NCBI GenBank assembly: GCA_965226855.1
Contig: CBDDEE010000021.1
Span: 124,001-188,000 of the forward strand
From: JAUXJB01 sp965226855
Lineage (GTDB): Bacteria; Myxococcota_A; UBA9160; SZUA-336
Direction: 5' to 3'
Length of the DNA: 64,000 nt
Part shown: piece by piece, positions 43,185 to 50,847 of the stretch
Layout of the letters: each line of letters begins with the position of its first letter
How positions within the stretch are numbered: the stretch's first letter is position 1
Program-made: the position numbers and the translations under genes
Notes under the pieces: model-generated
Seen by the model: the letters and a program-made list of their open reading frames with translations, nothing else
What the model was told of the DNA's origin: nothing
The model's database searches: none

Positions 43185-43292
43185 GTACATGTAGGGGGCG
43201 CTCTTGTGCCACGTAGTGCCACGTAGTCCACGTAGTGCCAAATGGGGCCGGCTCGTGCGCCGATTTTGGCCCGTTTTCGGGACACTAGAGTA
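43185..43292 (+). repeat. Hairpin/10-bp-unit dispersed element, copy 4
   Basis: A palindromic stretch TGTACGCGTACA runs into TGTAGGGGGCGCTCTTGTGCC. Three ten-base units follow (GTGCCACGTA, GTGCCACGTA, a nine-base GTCCACGTA), then GTGCCAAATGGGGCCGGC and CGTTTTCGGGACACTAGAG. The terminal repeats break off after the first GGGACAC. The next copy starts only 22 bp later in the same orientation, so two copies lie in tandem. Confidence 0.62.
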
Positions 43293-43313
43293 CGCTGCAG
43301 GAACAATGGATGA

Positions 43314-43451
43314 GATGTAGGGGGGACTCTTGTGCCACCCAGTGCCGCGTAGTGCCACGTAGTGCCAAATGGGGGCGGCTGGCGCCCGATTTTTGCGCGT
43401 TTTGGGGACACTTTCGGCGTCCGAATCGGGACATCTTCAGCGTCCGCTCAG
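43314..43451 (+). repeat. Hairpin/10-bp-unit dispersed element, copy 5
   Basis: GATGTAGGGGGGACTCTTGT leads to GTGCCACCCA, GTGCCGCGTA, GTGCCACGTA, GTGCCAAATG, then GGGGCGGCTGGCGCCCGATT and GCGCGTTTTG. Two tandem ~22-base repeats follow: GGGACACTTTCGGCGTCCG and GGGACATCTTCAGCGTCCG, ending CTCAGA. It is almost identical to the copy at 47935-48070 apart from unit number and single bases. The HlyD remnant follows directly. Confidence 0.65.
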
Positions 43452-43547
43452 AGCAGAGCCCACCGTGGCACTTAGCGGCTTGTGGTCGAGCCTGCAGATC
43501 AGCCAGGCTTGCCGCCAGGCACCGGACCGATTACCCCACCGCAAGGC

Positions 43548-43970
43548 AATGGCGTCCCGGTCAGGTGGCCAGCGCGGTCGGGCAGCCGGTGATGACGTTC
43601 GTGAGCAACGAACAGCCCATCGTCGTCGCCACCTTTCCGCCCAACGCCCTGCGTCACATTCGCGTTGGGGATCTCGCCGAGATCGCGATGGATCGGCACC
43701 CGGGCAAGATCCTGAGAGGCCAGGTGAAAACGCTCGTGGACATCTCTGCCCAGGGTCAGCTCTCGCCCAGCGGCGACATCCCCGATTGGACCGAGATCGC
43801 ACCGACGAGCCGCTTTGTCATCCGCTTTGAACTGGATGAGGAGTCGTCGGGTCTCGCACTACCAGGAGGGGCCGGGGGGTGCGGCGGCGATCTACACGGA
43901 CAAGGCGAAGCCGATTCGCATCGTACGCATGGTCGTCATACGGATGACTACCTGGCTCAACTATTTCTTC
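43548..43970 (+). pseudogene. HlyD-type membrane-fusion protein C-terminal remnant
   Basis: Reads WRPGQVASAVGQPVMTFV, SNEQPIVVATFPPNALRHI, RVGDLAEIAMDRHPGKILRG and PTSRFVIRFELDEES. This is the C-terminal beta domain of an HlyD/EmrA-like periplasmic adaptor. After LALPGGAGG the frame shifts at a run of six G (43874-43879), and the expected end, AAIYTDKAKPIRIVRMVVIR and MTTWLNYFF, continues in the next frame to a TGA near 43970. The N-terminal part is missing; the gene begins next to the repeat element. Confidence 0.65.
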
Positions 43971-43973
43971 TGA

Positions 43974-44283
43974 CCCTGCACGGCGCACCGGAGTCCACGC
44001 GGGTCAGCCCGAAGGACCTCCGCGACACGTTCGCCTCGCAGCTACTAACGGCGGGAGTACAACTTGGGTGCGTGTCCGCGCAGCTCGGTCATGCGGACCT
44101 GAGCACGACTGCGAGGCACTACGCCAAGTGGTGCGGCGATGCGGAATACAACGACCCGATGATTCGTCGCGAGGGTGAGGTGCCAGCGGACTACTTGGCA
44201 CGCCTTGTCTCCCCCCAAGGTCCCCCCACCGACCCGACGACGCCCAGTGATCTCGAGGGCTTACTGGCTGGCGGACTAGGATT
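43974..44283 (+). pseudogene. Tyrosine recombinase (integrase) C-terminal remnant
   Basis: The frame carries SPKDLRDTFASQLLTAGVQL, GCVSAQLGHADLSTTARHYA and KWCGDAEYNDPMI. These are the catalytic Arg, the LGH box and the Tyr nucleophile of phage-type integrases. The N-terminal two thirds are absent; the frame is joined to the HlyD remnant instead. Its last residues (GLLAGGLGFEPRF) are read through the tRNA 3' end at 44265-44292, the usual arrangement of an integrase gene next to its attachment site. Confidence 0.75.
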
Positions 44284-44292
44284 CGAACCTAG
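44265..44292 (-). repeat. tRNA 3' end (Gln-like), probable attachment site
   Basis: On the minus strand: T stem and loop CTAGG-TTCGAAT-CCTAG (perfect stem), acceptor strand TCCGCCA, discriminator G and CCA. An A72 with discriminator G73 fits tRNA-Gln, which starts U1. No anticodon arm or 5' half is present upstream; the preceding bases code for the end of the desaturase. It directly follows the integrase remnant. The desaturase stop codon TAG is formed by the T-stem bases. Confidence 0.6.
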
Positions 44293-45353
44293 GTTCGGGC
44301 AGCGGCGGGGTCTGCGGGTTGGCCGGCGTAGTTGCGCCAGACGCCGGCTTCGAAGTCGTAGAGCTTGCAGGCGCGGGTGGTCTTGATGTAATCGCGGATG
44401 CGGTACTTGCGCTCGCGCAGGACATCGCCGAAGTGCTCGCGCAAGGCGTCCACGGCCTTAGGAAGGCCGTAAAAGGGGATCCGCATATCCACGTGGTGGG
44501 GGACGTGCAGGAAGATGTTGTGGAAGAAGAAGTTGATAAAGCGCGGGACGTGGAGGACGGTCGTGCCCTCGACCTGCCCGGTGAACTTGGTCCAACTGCG
44601 GCGCTTCTTCCAAGGGATGTCCTGTGCGATGTGGTGGACGTAGACGGTGATCCCGATGCAGTAGTTCCAGAGCAGGAACGGCACGCCAAAGACCTTGACC
44701 CACATCCAGAGCGCGCCGCCGAGTGTTCCGGAGAGCGACGCGCCGAGTCCGAGCAGGGCGGCGGTCACGACGGCGAAATACGTCCCCACGACGATCCGAT
44801 CGCGGTGCACCCTCCCCTTGATCCGGTCCGGGGGTGAGAACTGCACCATGCTCCGCCACCAGATATCGCGCAGGTAATAGAGGCCCCCGCCGATCCAGGA
44901 CCACATCACGCGGTGTACCAGACGTTGCAGGGTGGGCATCTCCGCGAACTCCTGCGGCGTTACCGGGTGCCAGACGTAGTCCATGCTCTCGCGCGTGGTG
45001 TGGCCGTGGTGGATCCGGTTGTGGCCGAAGCACCATGCCTCGTAGAGATGCAGCGACGGCAGCATGGCGAGCTGACCGACCACGTAGTTGAGTCGCCCGC
45101 TCTGGAACAGCGCACCGTGGGCAGCGTCGTGCCCCAGGACGAAGAGCGCAGCGATGCTCAGCGAGGCGAGCAGCCAGAGCGGAATGACCGTGAAGAGCGA
45201 ATCGGCTGCCACCAGCGCGACCACGACTGTCGCGTAAATACCGAGGTCGCGCAGAAGCCAGGCCGCGCCCTTCCAGGTCGGATTTGCGTAGCAGTCCGTT
45301 GGGAGAACGTCGATCGCGTCGCCGAGTGCACGCTTCTCGACCATGCGCGGCAT
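44289..45353 (-). CDS. Membrane fatty-acid desaturase
   Basis: About 354 residues. Three histidine boxes: HDAAH (FVLGHDAAHGALF), HNRIHH (FGHNRIHHGH) and HVPHH (LHVPHHVDMRI). Hydrophobic segments lie before the first box and between the second and third, as in integral di-iron desaturases and hydroxylases. The start is uncertain among ATG codons at 45380, 45353 and 45344. Its C-terminus (PADPAAART) ends on a stop codon that belongs to the tRNA-like sequence, so the original end may have been replaced at integration. The core looks intact. Confidence 0.85.
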   Translation of the reverse strand: MPRMVEKRALGDAIDVLPTDCYANPTWKGAAWLLRDLGIYATVVVALVAADSLFTVIPLWLLASLSIAALFVLGHDAAHGALFQSGRLNYVVGQLAMLPSLHLYEAWCFGHNRIHHGHTTRESMDYVWHPVTPQEFAEMPTLQRLVHRVMWSWIGGGLYYLRDIWWRSMVQFSPPDRIKGRVHRDRIVVGTYFAVVTAALLGLGASLSGTLGGALWMWVKVFGVPFLLWNYCIGITVYVHHIAQDIPWKKRRSWTKFTGQVEGTTVLHVPRFINFFFHNIFLHVPHHVDMRIPFYGLPKAVDALREHFGDVLRERKYRIRDYIKTTRACKLYDFEAGVWRNYAGQPADPAAART

Positions 45354-45475
45354 GATAGCCGCTCGCTGACCCGCCCGCACCCCGCCGTCCCCATCGAGTG
45401 TGAAACTTCGGTCAAAGCGGCCGATCTGGCAGCGGTTATACTGCCCTGGGCCGTGCTTCAGGGAGGGCCAGCGAC

Positions 45476-46581
45476 GTGAGGATCAGGGCTGCGGTTGCCT
45501 GGGAGGCGGGACGCCCACTCGAGGTCGAGGAGGTCGAGCTGGAAGGCCCCCGTGATACCGAATGCCTGGTGCGCCTGGCGGCGACGGGCGTCTGCCACAC
45601 GGATGCCTACACCCTGAGTGGCGCCGATCCGAGGGCGTGTTTCCCGCTGTTCTGGGCCACGAGGGAGCAGGCGTGGTCGAGGAGTTGGGAGCGGGGGTGC
45701 GCCACGTCGAGGTCGGCGATCACGTCATCCCGCTCTACATTCCGGAGTGTCGGGAATGCAAGTTCTGTCTCTCGGGCAGGACGAATCTGTGCGGCCGGAT
45801 TCGCGCTACCCAGGGTCAGGGCTTGATGCCCGACGGGACGAGTCGGTTGTCCCAATCGGGAAAGATGATCCACCACTTCATGGGCACCTCCACGTTCGGC
45901 GAGTACTGCGTCGTGCCTGAGATCGCGCTCGCCAGGGTGCGCAAGGACGCCCCGCTCGAGAAGATCTGTCTGCTCGGTTGCGGGATCACCACCGGCATCG
46001 GCGCGGTCCTGCACACTGCCAAGGTGGAGCCCGGGTCCAGTGTGGCGGTGTTTGGGCTGGGCGGGGTGGGCCTCTCCGTGGTGCAGGGCTCCGTGCTCGC
46101 CGGAGCGGAGCGGATCATCGGCGTGGACACTAACCCGAGAAAGTTCGAGCTGGCGGAGAAGCTAGGGGCGACGGACTTCTTGAACCCGAGTGAAGTGGAG
46201 GACGTCGCGGGCACGATCGTCGACATGACCGAAGGCGGGGTCGACTACTCCTTCGAGTGCATCGGTCGTACCGACGTGATGAGCGTCGCGCTGGCCTGTA
46301 CGCACCGCGGCTGGGGAGAAGCGATCATCATCGGCGTGGCGGGGGCCGGCGAGGAGATCAGGGCGCGGCCCTTCCTCCTCGTCACGGGCCGCTCCTGGCG
46401 CGGCAGCGCCTTCGGCGGGACCCGGGGGCGCACTCAGCTGCCCGGGTTCGTCGATCGCTACATGAGCGGCCGCATCAAGATCGACGAGCTGATCACAACG
46501 ACGCTGCCCCTAGAGAAGATCAACGACGCCTTCGAGCTGATGCACGGCGGCGAGGCCATCCGCAGCGTGATCCACTACTGA
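45476..46581 (+). pseudogene. Class III alcohol dehydrogenase (FrmA/AdhC type), frameshifted
   Basis: The N-terminus (RAAVAWEAGRPLEVEEVELE, GVCHTDAYTLSGADP) is in one frame. From about 45631 the protein continues in the next frame with FPAVLGHEGAGVVEELGAG, the structural-zinc cysteines CRECKFCLSGRTNLC, GCGITTGIGAVLHTAKVEPG, the NAD motif GLGGVGLSVVQG and GRTQLPGFVDRYMSGRIKID to 46581. One base is missing in GATCCGAGG. This is the family of S-(hydroxymethyl)glutathione dehydrogenase, a formaldehyde detoxification enzyme. That would fit next to the xox methanol dehydrogenase cluster 8 kb away. The indel may be an error. Confidence 0.82.
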
Positions 46582-47085
46582 GCGGTCCGCTGAGGAGAGT
46601 GCGCGTTGGAGATCGGCAATGATCTCCTCGGGCGTGTGCTGCAAGCCGAGATAGCGCTCTACGATGCGGCCGTTCGAGTCGATCAGGAAGGTGGCGATGG
46701 TGTGGTCGATCTGTCCGTCGGGTCTGCGGATCGAACCGACGTAATAGGAGGCTACGACCTCTGCAACGACCGTCGGATCGCCGGTAAGGAACGACCAGTT
46801 CGACAGGTCTGCACCGCGCCGGGACGCGTACTCCCGCAGGCGCTCGGGAGTGTCGTGCGCCGGGTCGAGCGAGATCGACAGCAGCACCGTCCGGCTGCGA
46901 AGCTCGTCGGGAAGCTCGCGCTGTAGACGCGCGTGCGCGGAGGTGAGGATGGGGCACGGTCCGGGGCAGCGCGTGAAGATGAAGTCGAGCAGCACGGCCC
47001 GTCCCTTGAAGTCCGCCAGGGCCACCTGCGCGCCATCCTGATTCACGAGGGCGAACGTCTGGGCGGACGCTGAAAATGTCACCAA
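46510..47085 (-). CDS. SCO1/SenC family protein, N-terminus replaced
   Basis: The core reads FALVNQDGAQVALADFKGRA, LLDFIFTRCPGPCPILTSAH (copper site CxxxC), LSISLDPAHDTPERLREYA and the copper-ligand His in QIDHTIATFLIDSNGRI. Such proteins load copper into cytochrome oxidase or act as thiol reductases. No signal peptide or membrane anchor remains. The first residues (VTFSASA) are read from an IS-like end (47064-47085), so the true N-terminus is lost. The last ~24 codons overlap the convergent alcohol dehydrogenase. Probably non-functional. Confidence 0.7.
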   Translation of the reverse strand: MVTFSASAQTFALVNQDGAQVALADFKGRAVLLDFIFTRCPGPCPILTSAHARLQRELPDELRSRTVLLSISLDPAHDTPERLREYASRRGADLSNWSFLTGDPTVVAEVVASYYVGSIRRPDGQIDHTIATFLIDSNGRIVERYLGLQHTPEEIIADLQRALSSADRSVVDHAADGLAAVHQLEGVVDLL

Positions 47086-47172
47086 TCGGACGCGCGATTG
47101 AGAATGGTTATCAGTTTTCTGGCGCGCTGGCGGCGGGTCTTACCCCCACCCACTAGATCTAGTGGTGGGGGC
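47064..47172 (-). repeat. Dispersed element, copy 6 with long hairpin
   Basis: It starts with GGACGCTGAAAATGTCACC and AATCGGACGC (reversed terminal repeats). It ends with a perfect palindrome CCACTAGATCTAGTGG at 47150-47165 extended by C and G runs into a ~19-bp stem with one bulge. The ten-base units are absent. It marks the point where the SCO gene is broken. Confidence 0.58.
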
Positions 47173-47297
47173 AGTCGCCCCCCTATTGCACCAGGCACAC
47201 CGCCACCGCCGGCGGCGCCGCTCGATGCAGTGAAAGAGGAAACTGGCCGCCAGGATAAGCCCCGCCAAGAGGACCCAAAACGCCGGCGGGATCATCT

Positions 47298-47582
47298 TTG
47301 AACGACGGCAGCTTCCGCTGGGTCGCGGAGCGGGCGGACCTCCTCTGGGCTCTGTCCGAACTGGGGTGGGTGCGGGAGGGCGCCGGTGCGCACCACGACC
47401 ACTGGACCCAGCCTGAGGGCGAGGGGTCCTCCTACAACGCACTCTGTGAGGAGGTCGAGTGCGCCCGAGGCTACGGGGCCTCCGTCCCCCTGCGGGACGC
47501 CGACGATGATCTCGATGAGTTCCTGTACCGGCCAGACCTGGGAGTGGGAGTGTGGACGCTGGACGCGCTGATCGCCTCCTGA
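47298..47582 (+). CDS. Small hypothetical protein
   Basis: 94 residues from a TTG (ATCTTTGAACGACG context) without a strong RBS. Acidic and Trp-rich: SFRWVAERADLLWALSELGW, HHDHWTQPEGEG and DDLDEFLYRPDLGVGVWTL. The coding character looks real, but no family is recognised. It may be phage- or plasmid-derived. The following 47583-47930 stretch holds two short overlapping frames. One is Cys-rich (RCADCGVECRGYRCGGC) and ends at 47824 without a usable start codon; I do not annotate it as a gene. Confidence 0.4.
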   Translation: MNDGSFRWVAERADLLWALSELGWVREGAGAHHDHWTQPEGEGSSYNALCEEVECARGYGASVPLRDADDDLDEFLYRPDLGVGVWTLDALIAS

Positions 47583-47934
47583 CCGAATCCAAGCACCGCT
47601 TCGGCGCCGAGCGCCGGCGCGAGCGCCGTCGACGCGAGCTCGCCGCGGGGGGAGCGGAGCCATCAAGCGCGCAGTAAGGCCAGCCGCCGTGCCGAGTGGA
47701 CAGCGGCTGGACGCTGCGCCGACTGCGGCGTGGAGTGCCGTGGCTATCGGTGCGGCGGCTGCAACGCCGCACGAACGCAATCACAGCGCCGCCGAAGGGC
47801 GGCGAAGAAGGGAAAAGCTAAATGACTAGAAATCAAGCGATCGCCTATACCCATTGGCGTGTGCGGAAGCCCCCGATCGTGCTGTGATTAGCCCAGGTAG
47901 GTGCGCCCTGGAAAGAGAGGCCGCAACCCCCCCA

Positions 47935-48070
47935 CCCCTAGATGTAGGGGGTACTCTTGTGCCACGTAGTGCCGCGTAGTGCCAAATGGGGGCGGCTGGC
48001 GCCCGATTTTTGCGCGTTTTGGGGACACTTTCAGCGTCCGAATCGGGACATCTTCAGCGTCCGCTCAGAC
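47935..48070 (+). repeat. Hairpin/10-bp-unit dispersed element, copy 7
   Basis: Hairpin CCCCTA-GATG-TAGGGG, then GTACTCTTGT, two ten-base units (GTGCCACGTA, GTGCCGCGTA) and GTGCCAAATG. GGGGCGGCTGGCGCCCGATT and the tandem repeats GGGACACTTTCAGCGTCCG and GGGACATCTTCAGCGTCCG follow, ending CTCAGA. It is the best-preserved copy and nearly matches 43314-43451. The IS30-type fragment follows immediately. Confidence 0.66.
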
Positions 48071-48082
48071 TTGCTCATGGCT

Positions 48083-48160
48083 CCTACAAGGTGACGGGGA
48101 TCGGCGCAGTTCCCGGACACTGGGAAGGCGACCTCATCCTCGGCCTGGACAGCTGGCACC
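48083..48160 (+). pseudogene. IS30-family transposase fragment
   Basis: About 20 codons read AVPGHWEGDLILGLDS, and GHWEGDLI is the strongly conserved first catalytic block of IS30 transposases. The frame breaks off near 48150, where a restriction-endonuclease-like fragment begins. No terminal repeats of an IS30 element are visible. Confidence 0.65.
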
Positions 48161-48166
48161 CTTGGG

Positions 48167-48472
48167 TTGGGCGAGGATCGCATTTGCGTTCAGGTCAAAT
48201 CCGGCGACGGCGCCGCCAATCACGACGTGGTCTTACGACTGATCGGCTCCGTGTCGAACACACAGGCCCAAACCAGCCTTCTGGTCAGCATAGGCAGCGT
48301 ATACGCGCCCGCCCAGAGGGAGTTGGACGACAACTTCTTCAAACTGCGCCTGTGGCAAATGCCCGACCTTCTCAAGGCGATCTTTCGTTCCTATGGAAAT
48401 CTCTCGGAGGAAACCCGCGCCAAGCTGCCCTTGAAACAGATATGGGCGACTACATCGGAGGGTGACGCATGA
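48167..48472 (+). pseudogene. Mrr-like restriction endonuclease fragment A
   Basis: About 100 codons: GEDRICVQVKSGDGAANHDV, LRLIGSVSNTQAQTSLLVSI, RELDDNFFKLRLWQMPDLLK and ETRAKLPLKQIWATT. The QVKS block is the ExK-type active-site strand of PD-(D/E)xK Mrr-like enzymes that act on modified DNA. The N-terminal part is replaced by the IS30 fragment. The start at 48167 is a formal ATG only. It overlaps the next small frame by four bases. Confidence 0.6.
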
Positions 48473-48540
48473 CCGCACGAACTCGAGCTACGGATCGATT
48501 TCCCTTACCGAGGCACCATGCTAACTACCCGACCGGCCCG

Positions 48541-48756
48541 GGAGTGGGTGCGATGGTTGGTCGCGCAGCCAAAGGGCTATTCATCACAACGGGAAGATTC
48601 ACCAAGGATGCGGAGCGCGAGGCCGTGAGGGACGGAGCACCCGCGATCGATCTGATCGACGGTATCCATCTTTGCAATGTTCTGAAGAGTCTAGGACTGG
48701 GTGTAGGCACTACGACCGTTGTGAAGGCCAAGGCCGGAATTCTTCGAGGGCCTTTG
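48541..48756 (+). pseudogene. Mrr-like restriction endonuclease fragment B
   Basis: Reads GVGAMVGRAAKGLFITTGRF, TKDAEREAVRDGAPAIDLID and GIHLCNVLKSLGLGVGTTTV. This is the C-terminal part of an Mrr catalytic domain (ITTGxFTxxA and the LIDG/D strand). It is a different Mrr family member from fragment A, because both carry C-terminal regions. The upstream domain is missing. Between 48757 and 49250 no gene is supported; a string shared with 41582 lies at 49115. Confidence 0.6.
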
Positions 48757-49250
48757 AGGAGAACGCCGATCGAGCTCGAGTCTGACTCAGGCTCCCGCCC
48801 AGGACCCTGCGCCGCACCCCCGGCGAAAAGTCAAGCGAGGGTTCCCCGAGGGCTCCCAACTCCCACGAACTCTCACTTAGTCCAGCCCCGTCTCACGAAA
48901 TCCCGCGAGTTCTCTGGGCGGCCGACGAGGGGCAATGGCCGCATCGAGGGGACGAGACCGGTTCGCTCCGGACTCCCCCCACCGCCAAGCAGTCCAGCCA
49001 ATCTCGACAGGAAGGAGACGAGGGCGGGTTTTCCGTACCGTTTCCGGGGGTTTCGCCGAGTAAGGCGCAACGCGAGACGCGCGGAACGTGCGGAACCAGC
49101 CTCATTGTCGATCCCAGTCTCGTCTCTCGATTTCCGGGGGGAGCGTTTGCGCCGGGAGTCGCCGAGAATCGAAGGGCGCTGGCGGGCGACCGTTGCCCAC
49201 GAAGTCGCGCATGTGCTCCCGACCAGCTCAGCGCGGCGCTGCGTATCGGC

Positions 49251-49661
49251 ATGGCCGACCCGGACGAGCACTACGACCATCTTCGGGAGAGGCTCACGGC
49301 CGCCTTCCTCCGCAAGCCCATGAAGGAGTGCGAGGAGTTCCTCGACTCCGAGCCCGAGATCATCTGGAACCGGGTGTTTGGGCACGACGAGGTCATCAAC
49401 GACCCCCAGGCCCTCGCCAACGACTACTTCGTCGACATGGAGATCTCCGGGGTGGGCCCGACCCGGGTCGTGGGCAACCTGGTCCACCTGAGCGAGACGC
49501 CGGGATCCGCGAAGGGACCCAGCTCCGAGCAGGGGCAGCACACCGAGGAGATCCTGCTCGGGCTCGGCTACTCGTGGGACGAGATCACGGCCCTGAACGA
49601 GGAGACACAGGCGGGTATACGCCGCGCCTTCGTCAAGGCTGGCATCGAGCCTCCCGCCTGA
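49251..49661 (+). pseudogene. CaiB/BaiF CoA-transferase C-terminal remnant
   Basis: 136 codons: YDHLRERLTAAFLRKPMKEC, EFLDSEPEIIWNRVFGHDEV, NDPQALANDYFVDMEISGVG, TRVVGNLVHLSETPGS and GQHTEEILLGLGYSWDEITA. This is the last third of a class III CoA-transferase, unrelated in detail to the complete gene at 26405-27589. The frame is open a little further upstream (QLSAALRIG), but the Rossmann and catalytic parts are absent. Confidence 0.75.
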
Positions 49662-49700
49662 TATTCGCAAGCGCGAAGTGCGAGCGCACCGAGGACCGGG

Positions 49701-50810
49701 TCAGGATTCGAAGATGGCCTCGGGCAACAGCGCCGAGACGACGTAGTTCGGCACGTCGACCACGTTGCTCACGCGCAGGTCGCATGCCACGCTGCAGATG
49801 ATGTAGGCCTGCTCGCGAGTCCAGCCCCGCTCCTGCAACAGGTCCAGCATGTTCAGGAGCGCATTGCGGCAGGCGAGTGTGAGGTTCTCCCCGTCGTTCA
49901 CGCCCTCATCCGTGATCGGCATGCCCATGGCGGCGACGAACCCTCTCGGCGCAGCCCACTCTGGCGGCGCGAAGTAGCCCGGGTGCGAGAAGCGCGGCCC
50001 GCGCATGCTTCGAGCGGCTGGCGCGTCCTTCACGACGCGAAAGCGGAGCGCCGCGGTGGCGCCGATCTCGACGGCCATGACGCACACCTCCCCGTCGCCC
50101 TGAGCGAAGTGGCCATCGCCCGTGGAGAAGAGCGCACCCTCCACTGACACGGGCAGCAGGAGCTTCGCCCCTTTGGTGAGCTGCTTGACGTCGAAGTTGC
50201 CACCGTTCTCGCGGGGCGGCAGCGTGCGCAACCCCTCGGTCGCAGGGCGCCCGTGACTCGGGACGGCGCCTGTCGGGTCAGGAAGAAGTGCCACGCCACC
50301 ACGTTCCGTCAGCTCCCGCTCGCGCTGAGCCCACGCCCCAACCTCCGCGCGAGAAGGCGAGACGGCGGAGATCCCCATGAACGGAGCACCCGGGATCCGC
50401 ACACCCGCTAACTGCGGAGACGTGGCCCATCCGTCGCTGATGCTCCAGTGGACGAGGAAGGGCGTCGTGCACACATCGCGCAGGAACCCGAAGCCGGGGA
50501 GGATCGCGCTGACGCCGCGCGGCTCAGGAACGATGTCGAGAAACTCCACCTCGAGCAGATCGCCCGGCTGTGCGCCCTTCACGAACACGGGCCCGGTGAG
50601 AGGGTGGACGAGGTCGGCGTCCAAGTTGGGCAGATCAGCCGCGGTCGCGGTTGAGGCGAGTTGACCGTCGACCGCGTCCCGGGTTTCGAGCACGACCTCC
50701 TCGCCCTCGTCCACTTCGAGGATGGGCGAAATCTCCGGGTGATAGCGGTTGTGCCCGGTCGACGGCTCATCACGAAGTGCCTTCCCGCGGTCGATCTCGA
50801 TGCTCTTCAC
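49701..50810 (-). CDS. Acetamidase/formamidase family amidohydrolase
   Basis: 369 residues from a GTG preceded by AGGGAG. Family blocks: ILEVDEGEEVVLETRDAVDG, HPLTGPVFVKGAQPGDLLEV, GFGFLRDVCTTPFLVHW, GENGGNFDVKQLTKGAKLLL-like ENGGNFDVKQL and FSTGDGHFAQGDGEVCVMAV, with the conserved GDGHFAQGDGE. FmdA/AmdA enzymes release ammonia from short amides. It is complete, although it stands among remnants. Convergent with the CoA-transferase remnant. Confidence 0.88.
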   Translation of the reverse strand: MKSIEIDRGKALRDEPSTGHNRYHPEISPILEVDEGEEVVLETRDAVDGQLASTATAADLPNLDADLVHPLTGPVFVKGAQPGDLLEVEFLDIVPEPRGVSAILPGFGFLRDVCTTPFLVHWSISDGWATSPQLAGVRIPGAPFMGISAVSPSRAEVGAWAQRERELTERGGVALLPDPTGAVPSHGRPATEGLRTLPPRENGGNFDVKQLTKGAKLLLPVSVEGALFSTGDGHFAQGDGEVCVMAVEIGATAALRFRVVKDAPAARSMRGPRFSHPGYFAPPEWAAPRGFVAAMGMPITDEGVNDGENLTLACRNALLNMLDLLQERGWTREQAYIICSVACDLRVSNVVDVPNYVVSALLPEAIFES

Positions 50811-50847
50811 CTGGCTCTCCCTCGTCGCCGCGCGATTGGGCGATTAC

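Noticed and set aside
43195..43255. CRISPR array
   Set aside because: The ten-base GTGCCACGTA units follow each other without spacers, and no cas genes are in the window.
47148..47172. Rho-independent terminator at the long palindrome
   Set aside because: There is no T run after the stem, no intact gene ends there, and the same hairpin recurs with the dispersed element at other sites.
47680..47824. Cys-rich zinc-ribbon-like small protein
   Set aside because: The frame has suggestive cysteines but no usable start codon or ribosome binding site, and the surrounding DNA is decayed.
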